From NCBI RefSeq assembly GCF_000739735.1, contig NZ_BBJF01000008.1:1-64000 (forward strand): a DNA stretch of 64,000 bases, given 5' to 3'. The position numbers and the translations under genes were made by a program. Below are positions 28,194 through 36,905 of the stretch, piece by piece. Within the stretch, counting starts at the first letter, position 1. Every line of letters begins with the position of its first letter. Source of the DNA: Paraburkholderia ginsengisoli NBRC 100965 (lineage in GTDB: Bacteria; Pseudomonadota; Gammaproteobacteria; Burkholderiales; Burkholderiaceae). The notes below the pieces were generated by a model. That model was not told the DNA's origin. It searched no databases and saw nothing but the letters and a program-made list of their open reading frames with translations.

Positions 28194-29018
28194 ATGAAAA
28201 AAATCTGTCTCGCGGTACTGGCCACGCTGCTGTCAGCCAGTGCGTACGCCCAGCATGCGGGCGATAACGTCGCCGTACTCGGCTGGTTCCACGTGATGCC
28301 GCAGGATTCGAGCACGCCGCTTACCACCCACGTCGCGCCGACGCCGATCAACACACCGCTGCGTCTGCCGAGTTCGTTCACGTCGCCCGGCACGAGTTTG
28401 TCGACCAATAGCGCCAATACCGTCGGTCTCGTGTTCAGCCATTACCTGACCGACCACATCGCGGTGACGACGGTGGCGGGCGTGCCACCGGTCTTCAAGA
28501 TCTACGGACACGGCGTGATCAAGCCGCCGGGACCGGCAGGCGCGCTCGGTCAGCAGGATCTGGGCGATCCGCAAGCCAATCCCATCGTGAAGAGCGTGCG
28601 CCAGTGGAGTCCGGCGCTGCTGTTCCAGTACTACTTCAACGCGCCGACGGCGAAGTTCAGGCCGTTTGTCGGCGTCGGCGTGTCGTACAACTGGTTCTCC
28701 GATATCCAGCTCAGCGATAACTTCGTCAAGTCGACGCAGAACAATCTCGGCGCGGTGCTGGCCGCCGGCGCGGGCAAACCGGGGCAGACGCAGGTGTCGG
28801 CGAAGGCGTCGTCATCATTGGCGCCGGTGTTCAACGCGGGTCTCGCGTACAACATCACCGATCACTGGGGGCTCGTGGCCTCGGTCACGTATATCCCGCT
28901 GAAGACGACGTCGTCGGTCATCATCAAGGCGGCGGACGGCACGGCCCTAGGGGTGTCGAAGGCGGATCTGAAGGCAGATCCAATCATTTCCTTCCTGGCG
29001 GTCTCGTACAAGTTCTAG
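28194..29018 (+). CDS. OmpW-family outer membrane protein
   Basis: A 274-residue beta-barrel precursor. The signal peptide is MKKICLAVLATLLSASAYAQ. OmpW family features are the long loop, VFNAGLAYNITDHWGLVASV and the terminal strand ending in Phe (SFLAVSYKF), which the BAM complex recognises. The start at 28194 follows GAGGAGG (28181-28187). It probably forms a small hydrophobic pore. The placement after two lipoproteins suggests a shared cell-surface role. Confidence 0.88.
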   Translation: MKKICLAVLATLLSASAYAQHAGDNVAVLGWFHVMPQDSSTPLTTHVAPTPINTPLRLPSSFTSPGTSLSTNSANTVGLVFSHYLTDHIAVTTVAGVPPVFKIYGHGVIKPPGPAGALGQQDLGDPQANPIVKSVRQWSPALLFQYYFNAPTAKFRPFVGVGVSYNWFSDIQLSDNFVKSTQNNLGAVLAAGAGKPGQTQVSAKASSSLAPVFNAGLAYNITDHWGLVASVTYIPLKTTSSVIIKAADGTALGVSKADLKADPIISFLAVSYKF

Positions 29019-29034
29019 GTTCGACGCCCCTACG

Positions 29035-29086
29035 ACAAAGGCCGGCTGACCCCACGCGACGGGACCAGCCGGCCTTTGTTTTTTCT
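29035..29086 (+). terminator. Terminator of the lipoprotein-OmpW cluster
   Basis: ACAAAGGCCGGCTG (29035-29048) pairs with its complement at 29066-29079, followed by TTTTTTC. Confidence 0.9.
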
Positions 29087-29128
29087 ACGCGACGCCCGGC
29101 ACAAACCGGCGGCGGCAAATTCTGGGCA

Positions 29129-29156
29129 AAAAAAAGCCCGCCTATGTGGGCGGGCT
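29129..29156 (-). terminator. Minus-strand terminator downstream of the LysE-type gene
   Basis: AGCCCGCC (29135-29142) pairs with GGCGGGCT (29149-29156). The A-run at 29128-29135 reads as a U-run on the minus strand. It lies about 160 bp past the LysE-type gene. Confidence 0.8.
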
Positions 29157-29317
29157 GAATCCATATCAGAGGAGACATGGAGGAGACAAGACGAACTATA
29201 GCAAATGGTTTGGTGCGTCGCAACATGCAAATTAGGGTTGACCCTCAATGTCGTTTTTATACAACACCTGCACGCGACACCTGTCTCCGCGGTGAGCGTA
29301 TGGCTCCCCGCGCTCCG

Positions 29318-29953
29318 CTAATGGCGCACCAGCGCCATCATGGCGCCGAAGCCGATGAATACCCCGCCCGTCAGCCGATTGAACATGCGCGCGACGCTGC
29401 GGCTCTTCAGTCTCGCGCCGATGCGCGTGCCGAAACCCGCGTAGACCAGATACCAGCTCACCTCGATCGCGGCGAAAGTGGCGACGAGCACGCCGAACTG
29501 CGCCAGCTTGGGCTGGGTGGCGTCGATGAATTGCGGCAGCAGTGCGGCCGCGAACAGAATCGCCTTCGGATTGCTGCCGGCCACCAGAAAGCCGTTGCGA
29601 AACAACGCGAAACGCGAGCGCACGGGCCTCGCGGCGAGTTCGTCGACGGTGTCGGCGGCGGCTTCGTCAGCCGGGGCGCGCCATGACTTGATGCCGAGAT
29701 AAACGAGATAAGCCGCGCCGATCATGCGCAGCGCGTTAAACATGGCCGGCCACGCCGCGAGAAATACGCCGAGACCCGCCGCCGACACCGCCAGCATCAG
29801 GACGAGCGCCGACAGGCAGCCGGCCATCGTCGCACTGGAGCGGCGCAGGCCGTGCTGCGCGCCGTGCGTCATCACGAGCAGCATATTCGGACCGGGAATC
29901 GCGGACACAACGAAGACGGTGGCGACGAACAGCCACCAGGTATGCAGAGTCAT
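29318..29953 (-). CDS. LysE-family amino acid exporter
   Basis: A 211-residue membrane protein with about six hydrophobic segments. The family signature near the N-terminus (AIPGPNMLLVMTHGAQHGLR) and the NPKAILFAAALLPQFI segment about 135-150 are typical of RhtB/LysE translocators. The start is the ATG at 29953 (MTLHTWWLF); longer in-frame extension is low-complexity. The substrate is not predictable. Confidence 0.9.
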   Translation of the reverse strand: MTLHTWWLFVATVFVVSAIPGPNMLLVMTHGAQHGLRRSSATMAGCLSALVLMLAVSAAGLGVFLAAWPAMFNALRMIGAAYLVYLGIKSWRAPADEAAADTVDELAARPVRSRFALFRNGFLVAGSNPKAILFAAALLPQFIDATQPKLAQFGVLVATFAAIEVSWYLVYAGFGTRIGARLKSRSVARMFNRLTGGVFIGFGAMMALVRH

Positions 29954-30103
29954 TGAGCGTGAAACGAATTGGAATCGGGCGGCTATTATGCCCGTCCGTT
30001 CACCTCTGCGGCATGGCGTGGCATGGCATGGCGTGACGTCTGGTGGCGCGGGGCGGCGTAATGCAAGCGGGCGGTCTGAATTCGCGCCGCCCGCTTTCAC
30101 CGC

Positions 30104-30973
30104 TTAACGCCCGGCCCGCCTTGCCGCCACCTGGCCCAGCACCGCCAAGTCCTTCTCGCCGTCGCCATGCGCCACGGCTTCGATCAGACTGTCGCGCACC
30201 ACACTGGCGATCGGCATCGGCGTCGTCACCGCATCGGCGGCGGCCAGCGCAAGGCGCAGATCCTTCAGTCCGAGACGCGCCTTGAACAACGCCGGCTCGA
30301 AGCGCTGCTCCGCGATCATCTTGCCGTAGCCCGAATAAACCGGGCCAGGGAAAATACCGCTCGTGATGACGTCGAGAAAATCCTGCATCGCGAGGCCATG
30401 CCCCGTGACCATCGCCGCGGCTTCGCCGAGCGTCTCGATCGCCGAGCCCAGCATGAAATTCGCCGCCAGCTTCATCACGTTCGCCTGCTGCGGCAGCGAG
30501 CCGATGCGCCAGGTCTTCTGGCCGATCGCGTCGAACACCGGCTGAACCCGGTCGATCGCCTCGGCCGGGCCGCCGGCGACGATCGTCAGCTTGCCCGCCG
30601 CCGCTACGTCGGGCCGCCCCAACACCGGCGCCGCGACGTAGTTGAGTCCGCGCGACGCGTGCGCAGTCGCCAGTTCCTCGGCCAGCGCCACCGAGATCGT
30701 CGCCATGTTCACGTGGATCAGGCCGCGCGGGGCGTGCTCCAGCAGCGACGCGGTGATGACCTCGCGCAAGGCGCTGTCGTCGGCCAGCATCGAGAACACC
30801 GCGTCGCCCGCAAATGCTTCGGCCGGCGTCGCGACGACCCGCGCGCCGAGATCGGCGAGAGGCTGCGCCCGTTCCGGCGAGCGGTTCCACACGCGCACCT
30901 GATGCCCGGCTTTCAACATGTTTGCAACCATCGCGGCGCCCATCTCGCCGAGACCGATAAAACCGATGTCCAT
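30104..30973 (-). CDS. 3-hydroxyisobutyrate dehydrogenase-family oxidoreductase
   Basis: A 289-residue beta-hydroxyacid dehydrogenase. The N-terminal Rossmann motif is MDIGFIGLGEMGAAMVANML. The substrate-binding segment appears as APVLGRPDVAAAGKLTIVAGG, where Gly-Arg-Pro replaces the usual SGG. The catalytic Lys is in NVMKLAANFML (about 166-176). It reduces or oxidises a small hydroxy acid with NAD(P), with specificity unknown. Confidence 0.88.
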   Translation of the reverse strand: MDIGFIGLGEMGAAMVANMLKAGHQVRVWNRSPERAQPLADLGARVVATPAEAFAGDAVFSMLADDSALREVITASLLEHAPRGLIHVNMATISVALAEELATAHASRGLNYVAAPVLGRPDVAAAGKLTIVAGGPAEAIDRVQPVFDAIGQKTWRIGSLPQQANVMKLAANFMLGSAIETLGEAAAMVTGHGLAMQDFLDVITSGIFPGPVYSGYGKMIAEQRFEPALFKARLGLKDLRLALAAADAVTTPMPIASVVRDSLIEAVAHGDGEKDLAVLGQVAARRAGR

Positions 30974-31067
30974 CTGTCGCTCCGTCTTCTAAAGAACTCG
31001 CAGTAAAACACACCCATGCGACACGTGCAGGGCAGCGCGCAACAAAACACGGTGCGATACTGCTGCG

Positions 31068-31823
31068 ATGGTCACCGCGACATTCCGCTTCTACGAGGAG
31101 TTGAACGATTTTCTCGCCCGGCCGCTGCGTCGGCGCGCGTTCGGTTACGCCTGCGCGTCCAACGCGACCGCGAAGCACATGATCGAAGCGCTCGGCGTGC
31201 CGCATACCGAGGTCGAACTGATTCTGGTGAACGGCGAGTCGGTCGGTTTCGATCATCAACTGGCGGACGGCGATCGCGTCGCCGTGTATCCGAAGTTTGA
31301 AGCACTCGACATCCAGCCGCTGCTGCGCGTGCGCGAACGGCCGCTGCGCGTGGTGCGTTTCATCGCCGACGCGCATCTCGGCGGGCTAGCGCCGCTGCTG
31401 CGGCTGGCTGGCTTCGATACGCTCTACGACAACCACTATCCCGACGCCGATATCGAAGCGCTCTCCGTCGCGCAACAGCGCATCGTGCTGACCCGCGATC
31501 GCGAGCTATTGAAACGCCGCAGCATCACGCATGGCTGCTACGTGCGCACGCTCAGGCCGCGCGAGCAATTGCGCGAAGTGTTCGAGCGACTCGATCTGGC
31601 CGGCAGCGCGCGCCCGTTCCGGCTCTGTCTGATGTGCAATGCGCCGCTGCGGCGGATCGCCAAGGACGAAGTCGGCGCCCGCGCGCCCGATGGTGTACTT
31701 GAGCGGCATAACCTGTTTGTCACCTGCGACGTATGCCGGCGCGTGTTCTGGGAAGGTACACACTGGCAGCGGATGCGCGCGCTGATGGATAGCGTGGCGG
31801 TTACGTCACCGCCGCCGGATTGA
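31068..31823 (+). CDS. Mut7-C RNase domain protein with ubiquitin-like N-terminus
   Basis: A 251-residue protein. Residues 1-85 form a ubiquitin/ThiS-like domain (LVNGESVGFDHQLADGDRVA). Residues about 92-240 form the PIN-like Mut7-C domain: FIADAHLGGLAPLLR, VLTRDRELLKRR and a zinc ribbon made of CLMC and CDVC. Predicted to be a ribonuclease; no target is known. It is divergent from the dehydrogenase gene. Confidence 0.87.
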   Translation: MVTATFRFYEELNDFLARPLRRRAFGYACASNATAKHMIEALGVPHTEVELILVNGESVGFDHQLADGDRVAVYPKFEALDIQPLLRVRERPLRVVRFIADAHLGGLAPLLRLAGFDTLYDNHYPDADIEALSVAQQRIVLTRDRELLKRRSITHGCYVRTLRPREQLREVFERLDLAGSARPFRLCLMCNAPLRRIAKDEVGARAPDGVLERHNLFVTCDVCRRVFWEGTHWQRMRALMDSVAVTSPPPD

Positions 31824-32012
31824 GGTCGGTCAGGTCGAGTTCGGCATTGCGTGCCGCTCGCGCTGCGGCGCCGACTTCGCGCGCGGACAACGCGCGTCGG
31901 GCTCAGCGCCTGCCGCGAGCCAGCCCGATGGCCGCTCCCTTCTCCGCCGTTTCCGCGACGCCCGGCGCGGTGCGTACAATGCGGGATTACTTATCTGGCA
32001 GAGGCCTTCCGT

Positions 32013-32291
32013 ATGGCGATGAAAAAAACCGACCTTGAAAAGAACAAGGCGCTCAAGCTGAACAACGCAATGAAGCAGTCCACCGCCGATCGCTTCGGCA
32101 AAGGCGCAACAGCCGAGCCGAAGCTCGATCGCCGCGAGCAGCGCAAGCTCGATCAGGCGCAGGGCCTCGTTGCGTTCGCGTGCAAGCTGAACGCCGATCT
32201 GGTCACCGAGTTGAAAACGCGCGCCGCGACGCATCCCGAGGGCATGTCCGGCTTGCTGAACGAAGTGATCAAGCGTGGTCTCGCGGACTGA
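32013..32291 (+). CDS. Small basic conserved hypothetical protein
   Basis: A 92-residue, lysine-rich soluble protein starting MAMKKTDLEKNKALKLNNAM. The last part, LVTELKTRAATHPEGMSGLL, resembles a ribbon-helix-helix-like segment, but I do not recognise a defined domain. The start is the ATG at 32013; the open frame extends upstream without coding character. It is followed by a clear terminator, which supports a real transcript. Confidence 0.65.
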   Translation: MAMKKTDLEKNKALKLNNAMKQSTADRFGKGATAEPKLDRREQRKLDQAQGLVAFACKLNADLVTELKTRAATHPEGMSGLLNEVIKRGLAD

Positions 32292-32326
32292 TCCGATCCC
32301 CGCAACAACCGCCGTCCATGCAAAAA

Positions 32327-32362
32327 GCAAAAAGGCCAGAGCACAAGCTCTGGCCTTTTTGC
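32327..32362 (+). terminator. Bidirectional terminator after the small basic protein gene
   Basis: A perfect 16-bp stem (32327-32342 with 32347-32362) around ACAA, with A5 on one side and T5 on the other. It lies between converging genes. Confidence 0.92.
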
Positions 32363-32456
32363 TGGCAACGCCTTTTTCCGCACCCGCGCCGCGTTGACTG
32401 CCTGACGGCGCATGGCGGCGAAGCGGGACCGCTCGCCCGACGAAGCGGGCGTCAGC

Positions 32457-32669
32457 TTAGTTTTGCGTGCCCTTGTCGTTCGTGCCGGCGGCCGAAGCTG
32501 CTGCCGCAACCGGAGCGCGCTTGCCGTGCGTCTTCAGTTGCTTGGAGTGGTGCTTCTTCGGCGCGCTAGCTGCTGCGGCCGGCGCTGCTGCGTCCGATGC
32601 CTGTGCGAAAGCTTGAACGGAGACCAGCGCGATCGATGCGGCTGCGAGCGAGACGATAACTTTTTTCAT
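32457..32669 (-). CDS. Small exported Ala/Lys/His-rich protein
   Basis: A 70-residue product with the signal peptide MKKVIVSLAAASIALVSVQA (cleavage likely after AFA) and a mature region rich in Ala with APKKHHSKQLKTHGK. No domain is recognised. The start is the ATG at 32669, with GGGGAA upstream. Similar short Ala/Lys secreted proteins are common in Burkholderiaceae (general knowledge). Confidence 0.65.
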   Translation of the reverse strand: MKKVIVSLAAASIALVSVQAFAQASDAAAPAAAASAPKKHHSKQLKTHGKRAPVAAAASAAGTNDKGTQN

Positions 32670-32893
32670 GTGTTGTTCCCCAAACCTAAACGACTGAGTC
32701 ATGTGAATGAAATAAGCTGCACGGTAAAGCAGGCAAGGCTTGAGCGCCCATCCCGCTCCCCGCGGGAGAGTATTACCCAGCGTAGGCGGTTTGTCATGCG
32801 CAAAACTCGATATGTATTTTCCGGGAGACAGCTTGCTTTCGTGGGGCTTTCGATCATTCAGTACCCCGTACCAGGGACATTACCTACGCGGTA

Positions 32894-33646
32894 TCAAACG
32901 AGGTTGCGCAGCAGGCTGGCGGTTTCCTGCAAAGTCGGCAAAACCCGCTGCAGCGCGGCGTTCGCGGACTCGTCGCCGATCGCCATGCTGACGCTGATCG
33001 CGGCCACCACCAAACCATGCCGGTCGCGCAACGGAACAGCGACACCGCGCACGCCGAGTTCGAGTTGCTGATCGGTGACCACGTAGCCATTGCGGCGGAT
33101 TTCGCCGAGCACTTCGCGCAACCGTTCGATCGTCGAATAGGTGAACGGCGTGAACACCTTGATCGGATAGGACGCCAGCCACTGGTCGATGCTCTCCGGC
33201 GCCTGGAACGCCAGCAACACCAGCCCTGCCGACGACAACGGCGCCGGCGCGCGCGACCCGAGCACGAAGCCGACCGCCATCGCCCGATTCACGCCGTTGC
33301 GCGCCACGTACACCACGTCGTGTTCGTCGAGGATCGCGACCAGCGCGGTTTCCTGCAAGGTGGCGGTGATGCGCTGAAGAAACGGCTGCACCGTGCGCGG
33401 CAGGCGCGCCGAATCCAGGTACGACTGGCCGAGCCGCAGCACACGCGGCGCTAGCCAGAACAGCTTGCCGTCGGTATCCACGTAGCCGAGCTCACGCAAC
33501 GTCAGCAGATAACGGCGCGCCGCGGTACGCGAGAGGCCGGCGCGCGCGGCGACCATCGTCGGCGCCATGCGCGCGTGCTCCTCGTCGAATGCTTCGATGA
33601 TCGCCAACGCCTTCGCGGCGCCAGCGATCCAGTCTTTGTCGTCCAT
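32894..33646 (-). CDS. IclR-family transcriptional regulator (PcaR/PobR-like)
   Basis: A 250-residue regulator. The N-terminal winged helix (about 8-65: KALAIIEAFDEEHARMAPTM, then GLSRTAARRYLLTLRELGYV) is followed by the IclR effector domain (about 75-245: SSAGLVLLAF, LELGVRGVAVPLRD). The arrangement resembles regulators of protocatechuate or 4-hydroxybenzoate pathways. No such catabolic operon is adjacent, so the target is unknown. Confidence 0.88.
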   Translation of the reverse strand: MDDKDWIAGAAKALAIIEAFDEEHARMAPTMVAARAGLSRTAARRYLLTLRELGYVDTDGKLFWLAPRVLRLGQSYLDSARLPRTVQPFLQRITATLQETALVAILDEHDVVYVARNGVNRAMAVGFVLGSRAPAPLSSAGLVLLAFQAPESIDQWLASYPIKVFTPFTYSTIERLREVLGEIRRNGYVVTDQQLELGVRGVAVPLRDRHGLVVAAISVSMAIGDESANAALQRVLPTLQETASLLRNLV

Positions 33647-33972
33647 GGCGGGTTGGTTGAGAGTCGGCGGGTTGGATGCGGTGCGCGCGAAGTGGCGGGG
33701 TCAGAGATCTCATCGCCTTTGCGCGATTATCGCGCGAGTCAGTCGATGTGCGCGTGTCGCCGCAGGCAAGCGGCGCGTCGGCGAATCGATCGTGTACGTG
33801 CCTCACGGCAATCGCGCAGAGCAGTGCTCCGATGCCGGCCCCCTGCCCGCGTATCATGTGCGATTCCAAACCGGCAGCGCGAGCGCGACTGGCGGCCATG
33901 CGTACCGTAAAGCGCGCTGCGCCGTCCGTTCGGAATCGGCTCGCAAGAACCCACCAACTCGAATAACCGCCT
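33647..33972. other. Intergenic region between iclR-type and EamA-type genes
   Basis: 326 bp between divergent genes, presumably holding both promoters. I see no credible open frame, hairpin terminator or repeat. Confidence 0.4.
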
Positions 33973-34902
33973 TTGAATCCCGACACCCGCCAACACCTGC
34001 GCGCCAATCTGCTGATGCTGATCGCCGCAATGATCTGGGGCTCCGCGTTCGTCGCGCAACGCCTGAGTCTCGATGCGATCGGACCGTTTCTGTTCACCGG
34101 CCTGCGCTTCCTGCTCGGCGCGCTCGTCGTGCTGACGATGATCGTCTGCGTCCGACGCTCCGCGCTCGCTGAACTGTTGAATCGCAAACCCGGCGGCGCA
34201 CGTGAGCTGCTCGGCGCGGGCGCGTTGCTGGGCGTGGTGCTGGCTGCCTCGATCTCGCTACAGCAGATCGGCCTGCAGTACACGAAGGTCGCCAACGCCG
34301 GGTTCATCAGTTCTCTCTACGTGGTGATCGTGCCGCTGCTCGGCGTGCTGTTTCGGCACCGAACCGGAATCGCGACGTGGCTCGGCGCGTCGCTGGCGGC
34401 CGTCGGCATGTATTTCCTCAGCGTCGACGAACACTTTTCGATGCTTTACGGCGACTGGTATCAGCTGGCTGGCGCACTGGTGATTTCCGTGCAGATGATC
34501 CTCGTCGGCCGCTTCGCGCTGCGCCACGACACGCTGATGCTGGCGCTCGTGCAATTCGTGACGTGCGGCTTTGCGTGCCTGGTCGTCGGCCTCGTCATCG
34601 AGCCCGTCAGTTTCGCGGTGATCGCGCGCGCCGCGCCGACGATCGCCTACGGCGGAGCGCTGTCGGTGGGCGTCGCCTATACGATCCAGGTAGTCGCGCA
34701 ACGATACGCGGCGCCGTCTCACGCGGCGGTGATCTTCAGCATGGAAGGGGTATTCGCCGCGCTCGCGGGTTGGCTCGTGCTCGGCGAAACGCTGCCGACG
34801 CGCGCGGTGTTCGGATGCGTGCTGATGTTGGCGGGTTTGATCGTGTGTCAGGTGATGCCGGGATGGCGACGCGGACGCGATCGCGTGCGTCAGGCATCGT
34901 GA
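33973..34902 (+). CDS. EamA/DMT-family transporter
   Basis: A 309-residue inner membrane protein with about ten hydrophobic segments in two EamA repeats. The conserved N-terminal AMIWGSAFVAQRLSLDAIGP and GFISSLYVVIVPLLGVLF and the late VIFSMEGVFAALAGWLVLGE are typical. The likely start is a TTG at 33973 (MNPDTRQHLRANLLMLIAAM); no ATG lies close enough to preserve the first helix. The substrate is unknown. Confidence 0.87.
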   Translation: MNPDTRQHLRANLLMLIAAMIWGSAFVAQRLSLDAIGPFLFTGLRFLLGALVVLTMIVCVRRSALAELLNRKPGGARELLGAGALLGVVLAASISLQQIGLQYTKVANAGFISSLYVVIVPLLGVLFRHRTGIATWLGASLAAVGMYFLSVDEHFSMLYGDWYQLAGALVISVQMILVGRFALRHDTLMLALVQFVTCGFACLVVGLVIEPVSFAVIARAAPTIAYGGALSVGVAYTIQVVAQRYAAPSHAAVIFSMEGVFAALAGWLVLGETLPTRAVFGCVLMLAGLIVCQVMPGWRRGRDRVRQAS

Positions 34903-35004
34903 CGGCGTAGCGGGCCGTCGCGGTCGAAACGGAAACGCCCAGGCGCGTGGTCGAGGCGCGCGCTTCGCTTCACCGCGCGCCGTTCGGCCGGGATGCCCCG
35001 AACG

Positions 35005-35256
35005 CTAGGCTGCGCGCGGATACGCAAACACGTGCGGCGTGTCGGCGGTGGGCGGAAATACGCACCAGCAGCCGTCGTCGTGACGGAAGAAGAACAGGCT
35101 TCGCAGGCTGCCTTCGAGGCACGTTTCGACGCGCACATAACGCCTGCCGCCCACGCGGGTGCGGCTGAATTCCGTGACGTGAACCGGAGCGGACGGCGCC
35201 GGCGCGAGCCACTTATCGACAAGAAAACGCAGCGACTGCTCGCTCGCGGCCCTCAT
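35005..35256 (-). CDS. Small conserved hypothetical protein A
   Basis: An 83-residue product starting MRAASEQSLRFLVDKWL, with VHVTEFSRTRVGGRRYVRVE and a hydrophobic SLFFFRHDDGCWCVFPP segment. The AGGAG ribosome site upstream of the ATG at 35256 supports it. Its ATG overlaps the stop of the next upstream gene by 4 bp (ATGA), indicating translational coupling. No domain is recognised. Confidence 0.6.
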   Translation of the reverse strand: MRAASEQSLRFLVDKWLAPAPSAPVHVTEFSRTRVGGRRYVRVETCLEGSLRSLFFFRHDDGCWCVFPPTADTPHVFAYPRAA

Positions 35257-35459
35257 GATCCACTCCTGACCGGCTTGTCCTGATGCGCGTCGCGCGCGGA
35301 CTCGGGACTGTCGTCGCTGTCGGCGGCGTCCGCTTCACTTTCGGCGGATGCGAGGGCGATCGCCCGGTTGGTGGCTGCCGCCCGCAGCGTGCTGCAATGG
35401 GTGGCATGTCGAATATCCGCGAGAAGACGGACGAGCTGTCGTGCTGATCTGCGTTTCAT
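35253..35459 (-). CDS. Small hypothetical protein B, coupled to A
   Basis: A 68-residue product (MKRRSARQLVRLLADIRHAT) with a basic N-terminus and an acidic tail (EADAADSDDSPESA). The start at 35459 is preceded by GGGGGTG. The open frame extends to 35708 but the extra part crosses the DnaA-box region. The ATGA overlap with the 35005-35256 gene is the main support. Confidence 0.5.
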   Translation of the reverse strand: MKRRSARQLVRLLADIRHATHCSTLRAAATNRAIALASAESEADAADSDDSPESARDAHQDKPVRSGS

Positions 35460-35673
35460 ACACCCCCCGCACTGCACCAATAACCTCAGAAAACACTTTA
35501 ACTCTATGCCTGGATGGGCGTTGCCGAAATGATTTTGGCTAATTAGCAACAGTTGCGCTTGCAAAAAGAGAGACGCAATCTTTGTACCGTCCAGCTTCAA
35601 TGTACGCGTCCGCGGGGTGGCGGTCTGTACGCTGGCGAGCGCAGCGGGCGGTGGAAAATGCCGCGCGGCGGCC

Positions 35674-35893
35674 TGTGGATAAGCATCTTCGGCAGCCAGG
35701 TTATCCACAAATAGCTCTGAATAACTTCGGGATAGCGCATGGGACAGCCTGTGCGCGGAATCTTGATAAAGCTGACCGACGGAAAAGCCGTGTCAGAGTT
35801 ATCCCCACTTGGTAGTTTTTCTACAATCGAGTTCCGTACGGTTATCGATTTCGCATGACGTTGATGCGACGGAACATTTGGCGGTTATCCACA
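35674..35893. other. Cluster of DnaA boxes
   Basis: Three perfect 9-mers TTATCCACA occur at 35674-35682 (minus orientation), 35701-35709 and 35885-35893, with a near match TTATCCCCA at 35799-35807. They lie in a 575-bp gene-free, relatively AT-rich gap (35460-36034). No dnaA, dnaN, parA or repA is nearby, so this is not an evident origin; a DnaA-titrating or DnaA-responsive site is possible. Confidence 0.7.
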
Positions 35894-36034
35894 GAACGGG
35901 TCGATCCTTGTTAACTACTACTACGTATGTATACGTCTGAAGTAAAAGACATAGGATAAGTACCGCTGCGCGATGAGATCGAAGGCTGATCCGCTCTTGA
36001 TCAGCCTCCCTCACCCCGTTTACGTCAAGACGCG

Positions 36035-36721
36035 TCACGGCAATGCGCCGACTCCGCTTGCCGGTTGCACCGCCGCCGCTTGACCCACGGCCGCCGGCGG
36101 CTCGGGGACGAGGGTCGGCGTCGTCACTTCGACCGGAATCGGCAACAGACGCGTTTCGATGTGGCTGTTCGCAACCGGCTGCGTACGCACGACGGTTTGC
36201 AGATAGTGATCGACGAGACCGAAGAAGCGGTCGTAGAACTTGCCCGACGGAATCGTTTCGCTCGAGATCTTGACCATCGCGTCGCTGTTCGAGCGGATCG
36301 GCAGCGACAGCGAACCCAGCACGCTGAGCCCGACGCTCGCCGACGTATCGCTTTTCTTCAGCGCGAAGCCGTTCTGCACGGCGTTGACGTAAACGATGCT
36401 CGTGTCGCTCGCCTCTTCTCCCGGCGTGCAGACCACATGAAACTCGACGACCACGTGGGTATCGCCTGTCGGCTGGAAATTCTTGGTGCCGTCGACGGTA
36501 TCGGAACGTGTCATCGTCGTCAGATAGCCTTGGCTCAACAACGCGCGGCGCGCGGCTTCGCAACTATCGGTGGTGCTCGAATTGAAATTGCGCGCGTACG
36601 GGCTCGCGCCGGTCTCGAATAGTTCCTGCTGGAATTTCGGTTGCGGCGCGCTGCTGCACGCGGCGAGGGTCAACAGCCCGAACAGGGCCGCGGTCGTGGT
36701 TCTGGAAAACGAGGTCAACAT
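36035..36721 (-). CDS. DUF2242-type lipoprotein
   Basis: A 228-residue predicted lipoprotein. The start at 36721 (MLTSFSRTTTAALFGLLTLA) gives a signal peptide with lipobox LAACSS; in-frame upstream ATGs lack a signal-like arrangement. The conserved region includes SCEAARRALLSQGY, FHVVCTPGEE and FYDRFFGLVDHYL. The C-terminus is Pro/Ala-rich. The function is unknown, probably in the envelope. The ribosome site is weak. Confidence 0.75.
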   Translation of the reverse strand: MLTSFSRTTTAALFGLLTLAACSSAPQPKFQQELFETGASPYARNFNSSTTDSCEAARRALLSQGYLTTMTRSDTVDGTKNFQPTGDTHVVVEFHVVCTPGEEASDTSIVYVNAVQNGFALKKSDTSASVGLSVLGSLSLPIRSNSDAMVKISSETIPSGKFYDRFFGLVDHYLQTVVRTQPVANSHIETRLLPIPVEVTTPTLVPEPPAAVGQAAAVQPASGVGALP

Positions 36722-36905
36722 GGTCGATCGCAATGAAACGCTGTATGAGCGCGAATGGGAAAGCATTGTAGAGCGGGTCGCCAGGTGTGCGTAAAAAGCA
36801 TGCAGCGTACGCCGCACGCGGGCTCATCCAGCACGACGAGAGGCGAGCGTTGACCGCCGCGCTAGTTAGCGCGGCAGGCAAAAAAGATAAAGAAGGAAAT
36901 TCGCC

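Noticed and set aside
35460..36034. Chromosome or plasmid replication origin
   Set aside because: DnaA boxes are present, but no dnaA, dnaN, repA, parAB, or clear AT-rich 13-mer array is found, so only a DnaA-box cluster is reported.
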